A stretch of DNA of 64,000 nucleotides from Granulicella arctica. GTDB taxonomy: Bacteria > Acidobacteriota > Terriglobia > Terriglobales > Acidobacteriaceae. Positions 8,937 through 18,300 of this stretch are shown in pieces. Each line of letters opens with the position of its first letter. The stretch's first letter is position 1. Both the position numbers and the translations under genes were made by a program. The notes beneath the pieces are model-generated. The model had not been told where the DNA came from. It saw nothing but the letters and a program-made list of their open reading frames with translations, and ran no database searches. The stretch is from assembly GCF_013410065.1 (NCBI RefSeq), contig NZ_JACCCW010000002.1:806001-870000 (forward strand), in the 5' to 3' direction.

Positions 8937-9205
8937 AGCTCCATTGACAATACTGCCATTGTCGACAACAAGCGTCCTGCTATACCTGGTGATCGTCAAG
9001 CCATAGCAGGACCTCAAGCGTGCTCCGTAGATGAAGCCAAATAGCGAGAAGATCAACTATCGAAAACGTGAACGAAAGGTACCGGCATTTTCTTTGGTCT
9101 GAGCCGTGTATTCAGCACCACTCGGGAAGCCGGTCTTGGTGATCCACGAGAGCAGTTGCCAATCCGAACTTTTCTATAACCGCTACAAAAACCGCTACGG
9201 TGACA
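8937..9205. other. Non-coding right end of the island with stem-loop and decayed reading frame
   Basis: A stem-loop GTCCTGCTAT (8974-8983) / ATAGCAGGAC (9003-9012), with a 19-nt loop, follows the preceding gene and may act as its terminator. On the reverse strand, about 9170 down to 9060 reads as a short protein-like tail (SSDWQLLSWITKTGFPSGAE and onward) that ends at a TAG but has no start. It may be the end of a lost gene of the element. I do not recognise it. Confidence 0.4.
9178..9198. repeat. Direct repeat AACCGCTAC x2, candidate recombinase arm sites
   Basis: AACCGCTAC occurs at 9178-9186 and 9190-9198 with a 3-bp spacer, 66 bp beyond the 3' end of the intact tRNA-Leu and inside the island. 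Paired short direct repeats at this place are typical of integrase arm-type binding sites. The interpretation is inferential. Confidence 0.4.
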
Positions 9206-9240
9206 CAAAAAGAAGGCCAGCCGGTTAGGGCTGGCCTTCT
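9206..9240 (-). terminator. Rho-independent terminator of tRNA-Leu
   Basis: On the reverse strand a perfect 12-bp stem (AGAAGGCCAGCC / GGCTGGCCTTCT, loop of 6) is followed by TTTTT. It lies 24 bp after the tRNA 3' end. Confidence 0.88.
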
Positions 9241-9263
9241 CGTAAGTATCTGATTCTTTGGAT

Positions 9264-9348
9264 TGGTGCGGAGGAGGGGACTTGAACCCCTATGCCTTGC
9301 GGCGCTAGCACCTCAAGCTAGTGCGTCTGCCAATTTCGCCACCTCCGC
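9264..9348 (-). tRNA. tRNA-Leu (anticodon GAG), CCA encoded
   Basis: The 85-nt sequence folds into a class II cloverleaf. The acceptor is GCGGAGG/CCTCCGC, the anticodon stem CTAGC/GCTAG surrounds loop TTGAGGT (anticodon GAG), and there is a short variable arm, a T-arm with GGTTCAAGTCC, discriminator A and an encoded CCA. It reads CUC and CUU leucine codons. Its 3' half is duplicated near secG at 3760-3812, so the gene was probably the attachment site of an integrative element that rebuilt it on entry. Confidence 0.96.
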
Positions 9349-9513
9349 ATTCTTTCTCAACTCCATCGGGGGACGGTGGTGAGTGATTCTTGCGGCGAGC
9401 AATCCGAAATACAGTGTAGCATCCGCCGAGGGTTATTTATGCACAGATTCTGGGGCACACCTGCTTTGGGGGGTATGAAGCGGGGCGGAAGAACTTCGCA
9501 TGGCGGTGATGGC

Positions 9514-10368
9514 GTGACATACTCACTACGAATGTCGGTTCTGGTCTTCACGCTGCTTGTCTTTATCGGCTCGTTCGTGGCTGGTCTGCTGGGAGCTCTA
9601 ACCGGGCTTGGTGGCGGGGTGGTGCTGGTCCCGCTGCTGACGCTGGTCTTTCATGTGGACCTGCGCTATGCCATCGGTGCATCGCTGATCTCGGTGATTG
9701 CGACCTCTTCGGGTGCGGCAGCAGCGTATGTCCGCGAAGGCTTCTCGAATGTGCGGATCGGGATGTTTCTCGAAGTGGCGACGACCTTTGGGGCTGTGTT
9801 TGGGGCGTTCCTCGCCACGAGGACGCCAACGCGGTGGCTCGCAATTGTCTTCGGAGTGGTGCTACTGTACTCGGCCTATCTCTCGTGGCGTCAGAAGGGG
9901 GATGCGCCGCCGGGTGGCCCGGTCAATCCATGGTCGGACCGGTTGCGGATGAGCGGATCGTTTCCTGTGAACGGCAAAGAGCAGTCATACACCGTGCACC
10001 ATATCTCCGGTGGCTTTGCGACGATGTTCGGCGCGGGAACGCTCTCCGGCCTTCTTGGGATCGGCTCGGGTGCGGTGAAGGTGCTGGCGATGGACAAGGT
10101 GATGCGCATCCCCTTTAAAGTATCGACGACGACAAGCAACTTTATGATCGGGGTGACCGCTGCGGCGAGCGCGGGAATCTATCTGCATCGTGGATATATC
10201 GACCCGGGCCTGGCGTTTCCGGTGATGCTTGGGGTGCTGGCGGGTTCGCTGTTGGGTGCAAAATTGCTGGCGAAGGCACGCGTCTCCATGTTGCGCACCG
10301 TATTTACCTGGGTCATCCTCGCGCTGGGTGTGGAGATGATCGTGAACGGATGGCTGGGGAAGGTATGA
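9514..10368 (+). CDS. Sulfite exporter TauE/SafE-family permease
   Basis: The 284-residue polytopic membrane protein has about eight helices. It contains two copies of the family motif, 'GALTGLGGGVVLVPLL' near the N-terminus and 'SGLLGIGSGAVKVLAMD' in the second half. The family moves sulfite, organosulfonates or other small anions across the inner membrane. GTG 9514 was chosen because it follows a weak GGTGATGGC. ATG 9532 ('MSVLVFTLLVFIG') is an equally plausible start, and the open frame further upstream runs into the tRNA leader. It overlaps the next gene by the 4-bp ATGA, so the two are translationally coupled. Confidence 0.85.
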   Translation: MTYSLRMSVLVFTLLVFIGSFVAGLLGALTGLGGGVVLVPLLTLVFHVDLRYAIGASLISVIATSSGAAAAYVREGFSNVRIGMFLEVATTFGAVFGAFLATRTPTRWLAIVFGVVLLYSAYLSWRQKGDAPPGGPVNPWSDRLRMSGSFPVNGKEQSYTVHHISGGFATMFGAGTLSGLLGIGSGAVKVLAMDKVMRIPFKVSTTTSNFMIGVTAAASAGIYLHRGYIDPGLAFPVMLGVLAGSLLGAKLLAKARVSMLRTVFTWVILALGVEMIVNGWLGKV

Positions 10369-10769
10369 GCCGAGAGGCTGCGAACGCGAGCAGGAGTTCC
10401 ACCTTCGATGACCAGAGGATGGAATCGATCATGGGGCGGCTGCTGCAGGTTGGCGTGCTGCTCTCGTCGGCGTGCGTGCTGGTGGGCGGCGTGTTGTATC
10501 TGCGAGCCCATGCTGGTGGAGTCGCGAACTATCGCGTGTTTGCGAGTGAGCCTGCCAATCTGCGCACGTTGAAAGGGTTGATGGTAAGCCTGTGCGCGGG
10601 ACGGCCATCGGCGATCATCCAGCTTGGAGTGCTTCTACTGATCGCGACGCCGATTGCGCGAGTAGTGTTCGCGGCGTTCTCTTTCGCGATGGAACGGGAT
10701 CGGCTCTACGTGGCGATCAGCCTGACGGTGCTTGCCGTGCTGATATTTGGACTGGTGCACAGCTCTTGA
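10365..10769 (+). CDS. DUF1634 membrane protein, partner of TauE/SafE
   Basis: The 134-residue protein has three predicted membrane helices (about 27-47, 80-100 and 110-130) and the pattern of DUF1634 proteins, which are regularly encoded right after TauE/SafE permeases. The ATG overlaps the TGA of the permease (ATGA at 10365-10368), so the two should be made in fixed proportion. It is presumably an accessory subunit of the permease. No biochemical function is known. Confidence 0.82.
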   Translation: MSREAANASRSSTFDDQRMESIMGRLLQVGVLLSSACVLVGGVLYLRAHAGGVANYRVFASEPANLRTLKGLMVSLCAGRPSAIIQLGVLLLIATPIARVVFAAFSFAMERDRLYVAISLTVLAVLIFGLVHSS

Positions 10770-10842
10770 TTGCAGGTGTTGAAAAGCGATCGGATATAAC
10801 AAAGGAAAGAGCAGACAAAACTTCTTTTGACTGGACCTTTGC

Positions 10843-11997
10843 ATGATGGATCGGCGCATCTTCTTGCGAAATGTGAATCTTGCGGCAGCTTCAGCCGCAC
10901 TAAGCGGATGTATGCGCAGGCCGGTGGGTGCGGCGCTCGGAGCCGGGATGCTGCCGGTGAATCTGCCGGAGACGGCATGCGGGCTGCCACCAGTACGGGT
11001 GAGCGCAGAGCGGGAGATAAGGACCGTGGTAGGGCTGCGGCCGTTCCGTCCGTCGGGGTTCCGCGTGGCGACCGAGATGGTGGGCGAGACGAAGGTCGTC
11101 CACAACTATGGACATGGCGGCGGAGGGATCACCCTGAGCTGGGGAACGTCGAAACTCGCCGCCGATCTTGGACTGCCGGGACACGTCGGGTCTGTAGCGG
11201 TGCTTGGTTCAGGAGCAGTCGGGCTGGCTACGGCACGACTCGTGCAGGAGGCCGGGTTCGACGTGACGATATACACGAAGGCGCTGCCGCCGGAGACGAC
11301 CTCGAACATCGCCGGTGGGCAGTGGTTCCCAGCGAGCGTGTATGACCCGGATAAGACGCTGACGCCGGAGTTCACGGAGCAGTTCAAGGCAGCGGCGCGA
11401 TATGGGTATCGGCGATACCAGATCATGACCGACCCGAAGTACGGGATTCGATGGATGCGGAACTATGTCCTGTCGGATACGCCGTGGCATTCGCCGCTGG
11501 AAGGCGGGCAGTTCGGGCTGATCCGGGACCTGCTGCCGGAGATCAAAGAGTTGCAGTCAGGCGAGCATCCGTTCGCGCAGAAGTATGTGCGACAGTACGA
11601 CGGAATGATTGTGGAGCCGCCGATCTATCTGCCCGCAATGCTTACAGACGTTCGAATTGCTGGCGGAAAGATTGTAGTGCGGGAGATCAAGTCGCTGGAC
11701 GAGGTGCAGATGCTGCCACAGAAGCTGATCTTCAATTGCACAGGCTTGGGAGCGAAGGCGCTGTTTGGAGATGAGGAGCTGACGCCGGTCCGCGGACAGT
11801 TGACCTTCCTGGTGCCGCAGCCGGAGGTGACCTATGCGACCTTGTACGAGAACACGTATATGTTCTCTCGGCGCGATGGGGTGCTACTAGGCGGAACGCA
11901 TGAGGAAGGAAGCTGGGATCTGACGCAAAATATCGAGACGAAAACAGCCATTCTGAAGAAGCAGGCAGAGTTGTTCGGTGGAATGCGTCGCTGTTAG
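10843..11997 (+). CDS. Circularly permuted D-amino-acid-oxidase-like flavoprotein (Tat lipoprotein)
   Basis: The 384-residue protein starts with a Tat signal (DRRIFLRN) and the lipobox LSGC (Cys23). Residues 61-105 ('VVGLRPFRPSGFR', then 'VVHNYGHGGGGITLSWG') match the C-terminal substrate and FAD segment of D-amino-acid oxidases. The FAD-binding Rossmann motif, normally N-terminal, comes only afterwards (GSGAVG, 122-127). The protein then ends shortly after 'LLGGTHEEGSWDL', where ordinary family members would continue into the segment found here at the front. All parts are present once, in permuted order, so it could be a functional periplasmic FAD oxidase of amino acids or similar amines. 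ATG 10843 or 10846 may be the start. Confidence 0.78.
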   Translation: MMDRRIFLRNVNLAAASAALSGCMRRPVGAALGAGMLPVNLPETACGLPPVRVSAEREIRTVVGLRPFRPSGFRVATEMVGETKVVHNYGHGGGGITLSWGTSKLAADLGLPGHVGSVAVLGSGAVGLATARLVQEAGFDVTIYTKALPPETTSNIAGGQWFPASVYDPDKTLTPEFTEQFKAAARYGYRRYQIMTDPKYGIRWMRNYVLSDTPWHSPLEGGQFGLIRDLLPEIKELQSGEHPFAQKYVRQYDGMIVEPPIYLPAMLTDVRIAGGKIVVREIKSLDEVQMLPQKLIFNCTGLGAKALFGDEELTPVRGQLTFLVPQPEVTYATLYENTYMFSRRDGVLLGGTHEEGSWDLTQNIETKTAILKKQAELFGGMRRC

Positions 11998-12003
11998 TAG
12001 GTC

Positions 12004-12735
12004 TTAAAAGTGCTGCGCGAGAGCGCCAAAGCTGGGAAGCTCGAGGAGCGTCTGGCCGACTGACGGTGCGTTGACGCTCTCGTGTTCAAGGACCCAGGTA
12101 AAGTCGTGTGGGATGAAGATCGCGTGCAGCCCGGCGGCGAGAGCGGGGTTGATGTCCGACTTGGGACTGTTGCCGATCATCCAGGTGGTAGCCGCATCGC
12201 AGGCGTGCTTTGCGGCGAGCGAGCGGTAGGCGTCGTCGTGCTTCTCGGGGAGCACTTCGACCTCGGAGAAGAAGGGCGCGAGGCCGGACCTCTGTAGCTT
12301 GTCTTGCTGCTCTTCGGGATTGCCCTTGGTGACGAGCAAAACGCGGTGGCGCGTGGAGAGATCGGCGAGCGTCTCCGCGACGCCCGGCAGCAGCTCGATC
12401 TCCTGCTCGGCGATGGACTGCGCGAAGCTATGGATGCGTCGTTGTTTCTCCTCCGTCAACGGAACGTCGGTGAGCTGCTCGAAGCAGAGTGTAAGGGAGC
12501 GGCGAAAGCTCGCAAGACCATAGCCGTGCGCGGCGATGGTCGCGCGCTCGGTGGCGTTCAGATGGCCGCGTACCTCCTCCGGCGTGTGAACGCGGTGGTC
12601 GAGATAGGAGATGAAGGCAGAGATCGCGCGCTCGAAGTAAATACTGTTCTCCCAGAGCGTATCGTCCGCGTCAATGAGGAGGGTCTGGCCGGCTGAATGG
12701 CGGGTGCTATGAGGCTGGGAGGTCACAAAACTCAT
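12004..12735 (-). CDS. HAD-superfamily hydrolase (YjjG/phosphatase-like)
   Basis: The 243-residue protein has HAD motif I with both aspartates ('LLIDADDTLWEN', nucleophile about residue 22), motif II 'VLLVTKGNPEEQ', the motif III Lys in the 'PEKHDDAY' region and motif IV 'IGNSPKSDINPALAAG'. This pattern fits a magnesium-dependent phosphatase of the nucleotidase/YjjG type in the cytosol. It converges on the amino-acid-oxidase-like gene, with only 6 bp between the two stops and no terminator visible between them. Confidence 0.85.
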   Translation of the reverse strand: MSFVTSQPHSTRHSAGQTLLIDADDTLWENSIYFERAISAFISYLDHRVHTPEEVRGHLNATERATIAAHGYGLASFRRSLTLCFEQLTDVPLTEEKQRRIHSFAQSIAEQEIELLPGVAETLADLSTRHRVLLVTKGNPEEQQDKLQRSGLAPFFSEVEVLPEKHDDAYRSLAAKHACDAATTWMIGNSPKSDINPALAAGLHAIFIPHDFTWVLEHESVNAPSVGQTLLELPSFGALAQHF

Positions 12736-12906
12736 TATAGGCGGAGCTCAGAGGAGATACGTAATTCGCTGCCACTTCACAATTGGTAGGACCTTTTCGG
12801 GGATTTATGTAGTCAACGGTATGTCTGGTGGTCTATAAATCTATCGAGAAATAATTTGATTTTTGCTTCGTCCGCTATCGAAAGGCCATACCAAATGGAG
12901 GGTTGC

Positions 12907-14262
12907 ATGAACGTGCAGGACAAGAACCGTAGAGAGTTTCTGAAAGTGGGCGGCGCAGCCTTGACGGTCGCGGCTGCCAGTTGGAGCGCCACCAGCTACG
13001 CAAGCATTGTAGGTGCGAATGACCGCGTGAAGGTCGGCGTAGTAGGATGCGGCGACCGCATGAAGCAGGCCCTGATTCCTTCTTTCCAGCAGCATGCGAA
13101 GGCGATGAACTTTGAGTTCGTCGCGGTATCGGATATTTGGAATCGCCGTCGCGACGAGGGCGCTGCGTTCATCCAGCAGATGACCGGTACACCCATCGCA
13201 TCGGTGCGCAACAACGACGAGCTGTATGCACGCAAGGATGTGGACGCAGTTCTGATTGCGACAGCCGACTTCCAACATGCTCAGCATGGCATCGAAGCTG
13301 TGAAGGCCGGGCGCGATGCCTACGTCGAGAAGCCTACCGCGCACAAGATGGAGGATGCCCGGAACTTTCTGGCAGCGGTGAAGCATACGGGAAAGATCGT
13401 GCAGGTGGGCACCCAGCGACGCAGCACGCCGAGTTATCAGAAGGCGTATGAGTACATCAAGTCGGGAAAGTTCGGCGACATCGTCATGGTTGAGATGACG
13501 TGGAACGTCAACCAGCCGGGGCGCTGGCGTCGTCCAGACGTAGTGCCGCTATTGAAGGAAGAGGACACGGATTGGAAGCGCTATCTCCTCAACTATCCGT
13601 ATGAGCCGTTCGATGCGCGGAAGTATCTTGAGTTCCGGCTGTTCTGGCCTTACTCCTCGGGCATCCCCGACCAATGGTTGGTGCACCAGATCGATACGGT
13701 GCACTGGTTCAGCGGCTATCCGCATCCGCGCAGCGTCGTCGCCAATGGCGGGAACTACCTATGGCATGACGGACGCAAGAATTGGGACACGATGACGGCG
13801 GTCTTCGACTACGGCCCGGAGGATGATCTGACGAAGGGATTCCAGGTGCAGTATTCGTCGCGCTTCACGAACTCTGCTGGCGGTGTGAAGGAGCTGTACT
13901 ACTCGAACGGCGGCATGCTCGATATGGACAAGCAACGCGTGACGCCGGAGGGTGGACTGACCGCGAGGTCGGCAGCGGAGATGAAGATGCAAGCGAATCT
14001 GCTGGAGAGCTTCTCGTTGAGCGACGATGTGCAGAAGGCTGAGACCTCCGCAAATACGGGAGCTGACCCGCAGACGTCGGCGAATATGTTGAACTGGATG
14101 GAGTGCGTTCGCTCGCGCAAGACGCCAAACGCCAGCATTGAGGCGGGCTACAGCCACTCCGTTGCGCTGTGCATGAACATTGCCGCGATCCAGACCGGAC
14201 AGAAGGTGACCTTCAACGACAAGACGCAGCAGGTGATGGTGGGAGGAAAGGTGTATGCGTAG
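12907..14262 (+). CDS. Tat-exported Gfo/Idh/MocA-family oxidoreductase
   Basis: The 451-residue protein has a Tat signal (NRREFLKVGG, 7-16) and then a Rossmann NAD(P)-binding domain with 'VGVVGCGDR' (43-51). The family's catalytic 'EKP' follows ('YVEKPTAHKM', about 140-150). The C-terminal alpha/beta domain has 'WLVHQIDTVHWF'. Members oxidise or rearrange sugars and cyclitols; the Tat signal implies cofactor loading in the cytoplasm before export. ATG 12907 follows GGAGGG at 12897-12902. The next gene overlaps it by 8 bp, so they form an operon. Confidence 0.88.
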   Translation: MNVQDKNRREFLKVGGAALTVAAASWSATSYASIVGANDRVKVGVVGCGDRMKQALIPSFQQHAKAMNFEFVAVSDIWNRRRDEGAAFIQQMTGTPIASVRNNDELYARKDVDAVLIATADFQHAQHGIEAVKAGRDAYVEKPTAHKMEDARNFLAAVKHTGKIVQVGTQRRSTPSYQKAYEYIKSGKFGDIVMVEMTWNVNQPGRWRRPDVVPLLKEEDTDWKRYLLNYPYEPFDARKYLEFRLFWPYSSGIPDQWLVHQIDTVHWFSGYPHPRSVVANGGNYLWHDGRKNWDTMTAVFDYGPEDDLTKGFQVQYSSRFTNSAGGVKELYYSNGGMLDMDKQRVTPEGGLTARSAAEMKMQANLLESFSLSDDVQKAETSANTGADPQTSANMLNWMECVRSRKTPNASIEAGYSHSVALCMNIAAIQTGQKVTFNDKTQQVMVGGKVYA

Positions 14263-15298
14263 GTTGCTCGTCTGCTGCTTGCTCCCAATGATGACACTGC
14301 AACTCAACGCACAACTGAAGGGCGATAAAGGGATCAAGGTGATGCCCGACGAGGCTCATCAGCGCGTCGATATCACCATCGACGGCGCGCCCTTTACATC
14401 CTATGTGTGGCCCGCGACGCTGAAGAAGCCGGTGCTCTATCCGCTGATTGCGCCGGGTGGCATCGAGGTGTCGCGTGGCTATCCGCTTGCTCCACGCGAA
14501 GGCGAGCGCACGGATCATCCACACCATGCGGGTATGTGGTTCAACTACGGCAACGTCAACAACTTCGACTTCTGGAACAACTCGGATGCGATCAAGGTGG
14601 AAGATCGCGGCAAGATGGGAACGATCCATCAGAAGCGAATTGTATCGACCAAGAGCGGGCGCGATCGTGGCGAGCTTGTCGTCGAGTCAGTCTGGACGAC
14701 CGGAGCCGGTCAGGACGTGCTCGCACAGACGACGCGTTATATCTTCTCGCGTCGTGCGAACGCGCGTGTGATCGACGAAATCGTCACGCTTCATGCGTTA
14801 CAGAAGGTCGTGTTCCACGACGATAAGGAAGGAATGCTCGGCATTCGTGTCGCGCACTTCCTCGAGTCGGCGAATGAGAAGGGTGGCACGTTTACCGATG
14901 CCAATGGTAGACCGACGGCCGTGCAGGCAAGCAATGTGCCGGGCGCAACCGGCGTCTATCTCACCAGTGAAGGTAAGCAAGGCGATGCAGCATGGAGCAC
15001 GCGAGGACGGTGGTGCATCCTCACCGGCACGACAGCGGACCATACTGTAACCATCGCAATCCTTGACCACCCGGAGAATCCAAACTACCCGACCTACTGG
15101 CACGCTCGCGGATACGGCCTCTTCGCTGCGAACCCGCTCGGCCAACACATCTTCGATCCCAAGGCCCCGGCGCTCAACTTTACGCTGGAGCAGGGAAAGG
15201 ATGTGATCTTCCGTCATCGCGTGATGCTGCTTAGCGGAGCTTCTACACCGGCAACAATGAATAAAGAAGCAGATAACTTCGCGACTGAATATCGCTAA
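14255..15298 (+). CDS. DUF6807 (PmoA-family) secreted protein
   Basis: The 347-residue protein has a short Sec signal (about 1-19) and the DUF6807 signature 'DHPHHAGMWFNYG' with several conserved histidines. It was often annotated 'PmoA family', although it has no clear tie to methane oxygenase. The domain resembles a galactose-mutarotase-like beta-sandwich in layout, but that is my inference. It overlaps the upstream Gfo/Idh/MocA gene by 8 bp. This pairing recurs in polysaccharide-degrading bacteria and suggests joint work on a sugar derivative in the periplasm. Confidence 0.75.
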   Translation: MRRLLVCCLLPMMTLQLNAQLKGDKGIKVMPDEAHQRVDITIDGAPFTSYVWPATLKKPVLYPLIAPGGIEVSRGYPLAPREGERTDHPHHAGMWFNYGNVNNFDFWNNSDAIKVEDRGKMGTIHQKRIVSTKSGRDRGELVVESVWTTGAGQDVLAQTTRYIFSRRANARVIDEIVTLHALQKVVFHDDKEGMLGIRVAHFLESANEKGGTFTDANGRPTAVQASNVPGATGVYLTSEGKQGDAAWSTRGRWCILTGTTADHTVTIAILDHPENPNYPTYWHARGYGLFAANPLGQHIFDPKAPALNFTLEQGKDVIFRHRVMLLSGASTPATMNKEADNFATEYR

Positions 15299-15314
15299 GC
15301 GTTGAGAGCAGAAG

Positions 15315-15357
15315 ACCAATGGCGGTAGAAGGAATGATCCCTTCTACCGCCATTGGT
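15315..15357. terminator. Bidirectional terminator between convergent genes
   Basis: A perfect 18-bp stem (15315-15332 with 15340-15357) with a 7-nt loop sits between the DUF6807 gene and the end of the TonB receptor gene. The T-run is poor on both sides. Confidence 0.8.
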
Positions 15358-15375
15358 TTCGCTATGAAGTGCTTA

Positions 15376-18300
15376 TTAGAAGATGATCTTCGCTCCGAAC
15401 TGCATCTGCCGTGGAGGATAGGCACCGTTGAGTCGCCCGAAGGAGGCACCAGCCGTTGCTGTCGTATTCAGAGCGCTGTAGTTGGTATGGTTCAGGACAT
15501 TGAAGGCATCGGCCTGTAGTTTGAACTGGACGCGTCCGCCAAGGCCAAAGATCTTGGACAAGGTCGTATCCGCCTGTTGCAGGCTTGGTAGAACAACGCT
15601 CCCCACGCCTGCCGATCCAAAGCTGCCATTCGGAGCTGCACTGAAGGCAGCCGGGTTGAGCCATTGCGCCTGATGGCTGGGAAGGATAAAGCGATTGCCC
15701 TTAGCGTAGATATTTCCGCCGAGGTAACTGGCCCGACGGCTGCCGGTCGAGGTATTGCCGGTGACAGTATAGAACGACCCACTCTGCACACGAATTACAG
15801 CGCTGATCTGTACTCCGCCGATGGTCTCGCGCATAAGGAGGTTATGGTCATGGAAGGTTGGCAAGGCCCACACCACGGTCGAGACGAAGGCATGTTTGCG
15901 GTCGATGTTGGTCTCTCCATAGTTGTAGTTAAGGTTCTGCCAGTTCTCCAGCGTGACGCCGTTACTTTGAGAATCTCCCAGAGCCTTGGCAAAGGTATAA
16001 CCGACAGTAAAGGTAACCTCGCCGGTGCGTTTGGAGAGGTAAGCTTGTAGGGCGTTGTAGTTGGAGTTAGAGTCGCTGCGTGCCTGAGTGATTGCTCCGA
16101 ATCCCTTGTAAGGGTTGAAGTAGTTTGAGCTGTAAGTCGGGTTAGCGGCGACCGAGGCAAGGTTCGGGAAGTTGATGTTGGGCTGCCGTATCTGATGATG
16201 TCCAACGTTGCCCACATATGTCGTCTCCAGCAACATGCCGTGCGGCAACTGCTGTTGCACGCCGAGGCTGAACTGGTCGATGTAAGGGTTCTTCATGTTG
16301 GAATCAATCGCGTTGATGCTTCCCTGAAGACTCTTGTTGTTTGCAGTGCCCGTACCGAGCGTGCTGAGATTACCGTTATCGAACTCGGAGATGGAGAGGA
16401 AGGGCTGGATGTTGACCTGGCTGAAGGTAATATTTCCCTCTGGCCGGTAGTAGAAGACGCCGAAACCTCCGCGGATGACTGTCTTATCGCTGGCGGAATA
16501 AGCGAATCCAAGACGTGGCCCAAAGGCACCATGAATCGTATACAGTCCACGCGGAGCACCGGTAGGAATGAGCGGGAAGGCAGCGGTATTGATGTTAGGA
16601 ACGCGTTTGAGCTGATCGGCAGGAACGCCGTCGCCGGCACGGACGAGACCGTCATAAGGATTGCCTGACCCGGGAACGACTGTTCCATTGGTGTTGACCG
16701 TAATAGCGGTGGCCGGGTTGTACACCGAGGGAACGAAGTTCGCCATGTTATTGCCCTGGGTGTAGAGAGGAAGGATGTCCTGAAAGCGAACACCGTACTC
16801 AAGGCTCAGTTTGCGATTAGCCTTCCAGGTGTCCTGCGCGAAGGCCTCGGGCTGGGTGAAGCGGAAGTGGCCGGTAGGATCGGCACTGGCTTCCTGATAG
16901 CTGGAGAAGTAGCCAAGCATGGCGTCAGCCAGAGCGTTTCCAGTGGTGTTCGGGTTGCCGGTCGCGTTGAAGTTGATCTGGCCGGTGTAGTAGGGGCGGC
17001 CGTTCTGGTCGATGCGGTCGCGGGCGACCATCGCTCCCACTTTGATGAGGTGATTGCCTTTGATGATCGTGACCGTGTCCGCGGCCTGTATATCGGTGGT
17101 GGGAGAGTTGAGTGCGAAGTTCGGCCCCTGTACGCCTGCGTATGGCGTACCGGAGAGGGTCATAGCCGGAATGCCGTTCGGATAAGTTCCACCGTTCGGG
17201 TAAAGGCGGTTGTACTGGAAGCCGAAGGTTGAGCGCTCCCAGTCAACCCCGACCGGAGGAATATGCTGCGAGGCATAGCTAAAGTTTGCCTGCGACTGGT
17301 TGATCATGGTCGGGCTGATCGTCCAGGTCTCTGCAAGAAGATAGCTTTGGCCGGGCCGGCTGCGCTGTGTGGGGGTCGTCGGCAGAATGCCGGTGTTCGA
17401 GAAGGTGCCGAACGGATCGATCAGAACATTATGGTCGCTGATCCAGCGGCCGTAGATGCTGTTCTTCTGATTAATACGAAAGTCGAGACGAACAATATCT
17501 TCTCGAAAATTGAGTGGATTAGCAGGAGCAACTACCAGGTTGTTCGACGCTCCAGTCACATCGGTATATTGACCCAGCTTGTTCTCGACACTGTATACAT
17601 CCGCGATGGCGGCTCCATCTGGAGTGATAAGAGACGCAATATTGTTGTTCGGGATCGGTGTCTTTGTCCCTGGGTAATAGAGTTGCGCCACACCCGCGAA
17701 GTTTCCCGCGAGCAGGGCGCTGCTGGGAGTCGTAAGCACGGTGGGCGACTGCTGTTGGCGTAACCGCTTCCACTCCTCGCCTCCGAAGAAGAAAAGCCTG
17801 TCCTTGATAATCGGACCGCCGACACCATAGCCGAAGTCATTGAAGACCAGTTTTGTTTTGGTGGCGGAGAAAAATGGCCGCGCATCAAAGATGTTGTTGC
17901 GGACGTATTCAAAGACTGAGCCGTGGAACTGGTTGGTGCCGCTCTTGGTGACAATGTTGAAGGCAGGGCCCGAGGTGCGTCCGTACTCAGCGGAAAAGTT
18001 AGAGGTCTCGATCTTGACCTCCTGGATGAAGTCTGCGCCGACGTTGTTCATCAGACTGCCGTTGCTGCCGGCCACCATGTTGAAGGCCCCATCGACCGTC
18101 AGGTTGCCGGAGTCGGCGCGATTGCCGTTGATGGCTTGGTTGTTCGAAGCAAGGCTTGTCGTGACGGAAAAGATATCGGGATTCGTGACCACAGCACCGG
18201 GAATGAGCGTCATGAGCTGCGTGTAGTTTCGACCATTCAACGCAAGGTTCTGCACCTGCTTGGTATCGATAACGTGAGCGAGCTCGCCGCTGGTCGTGTT

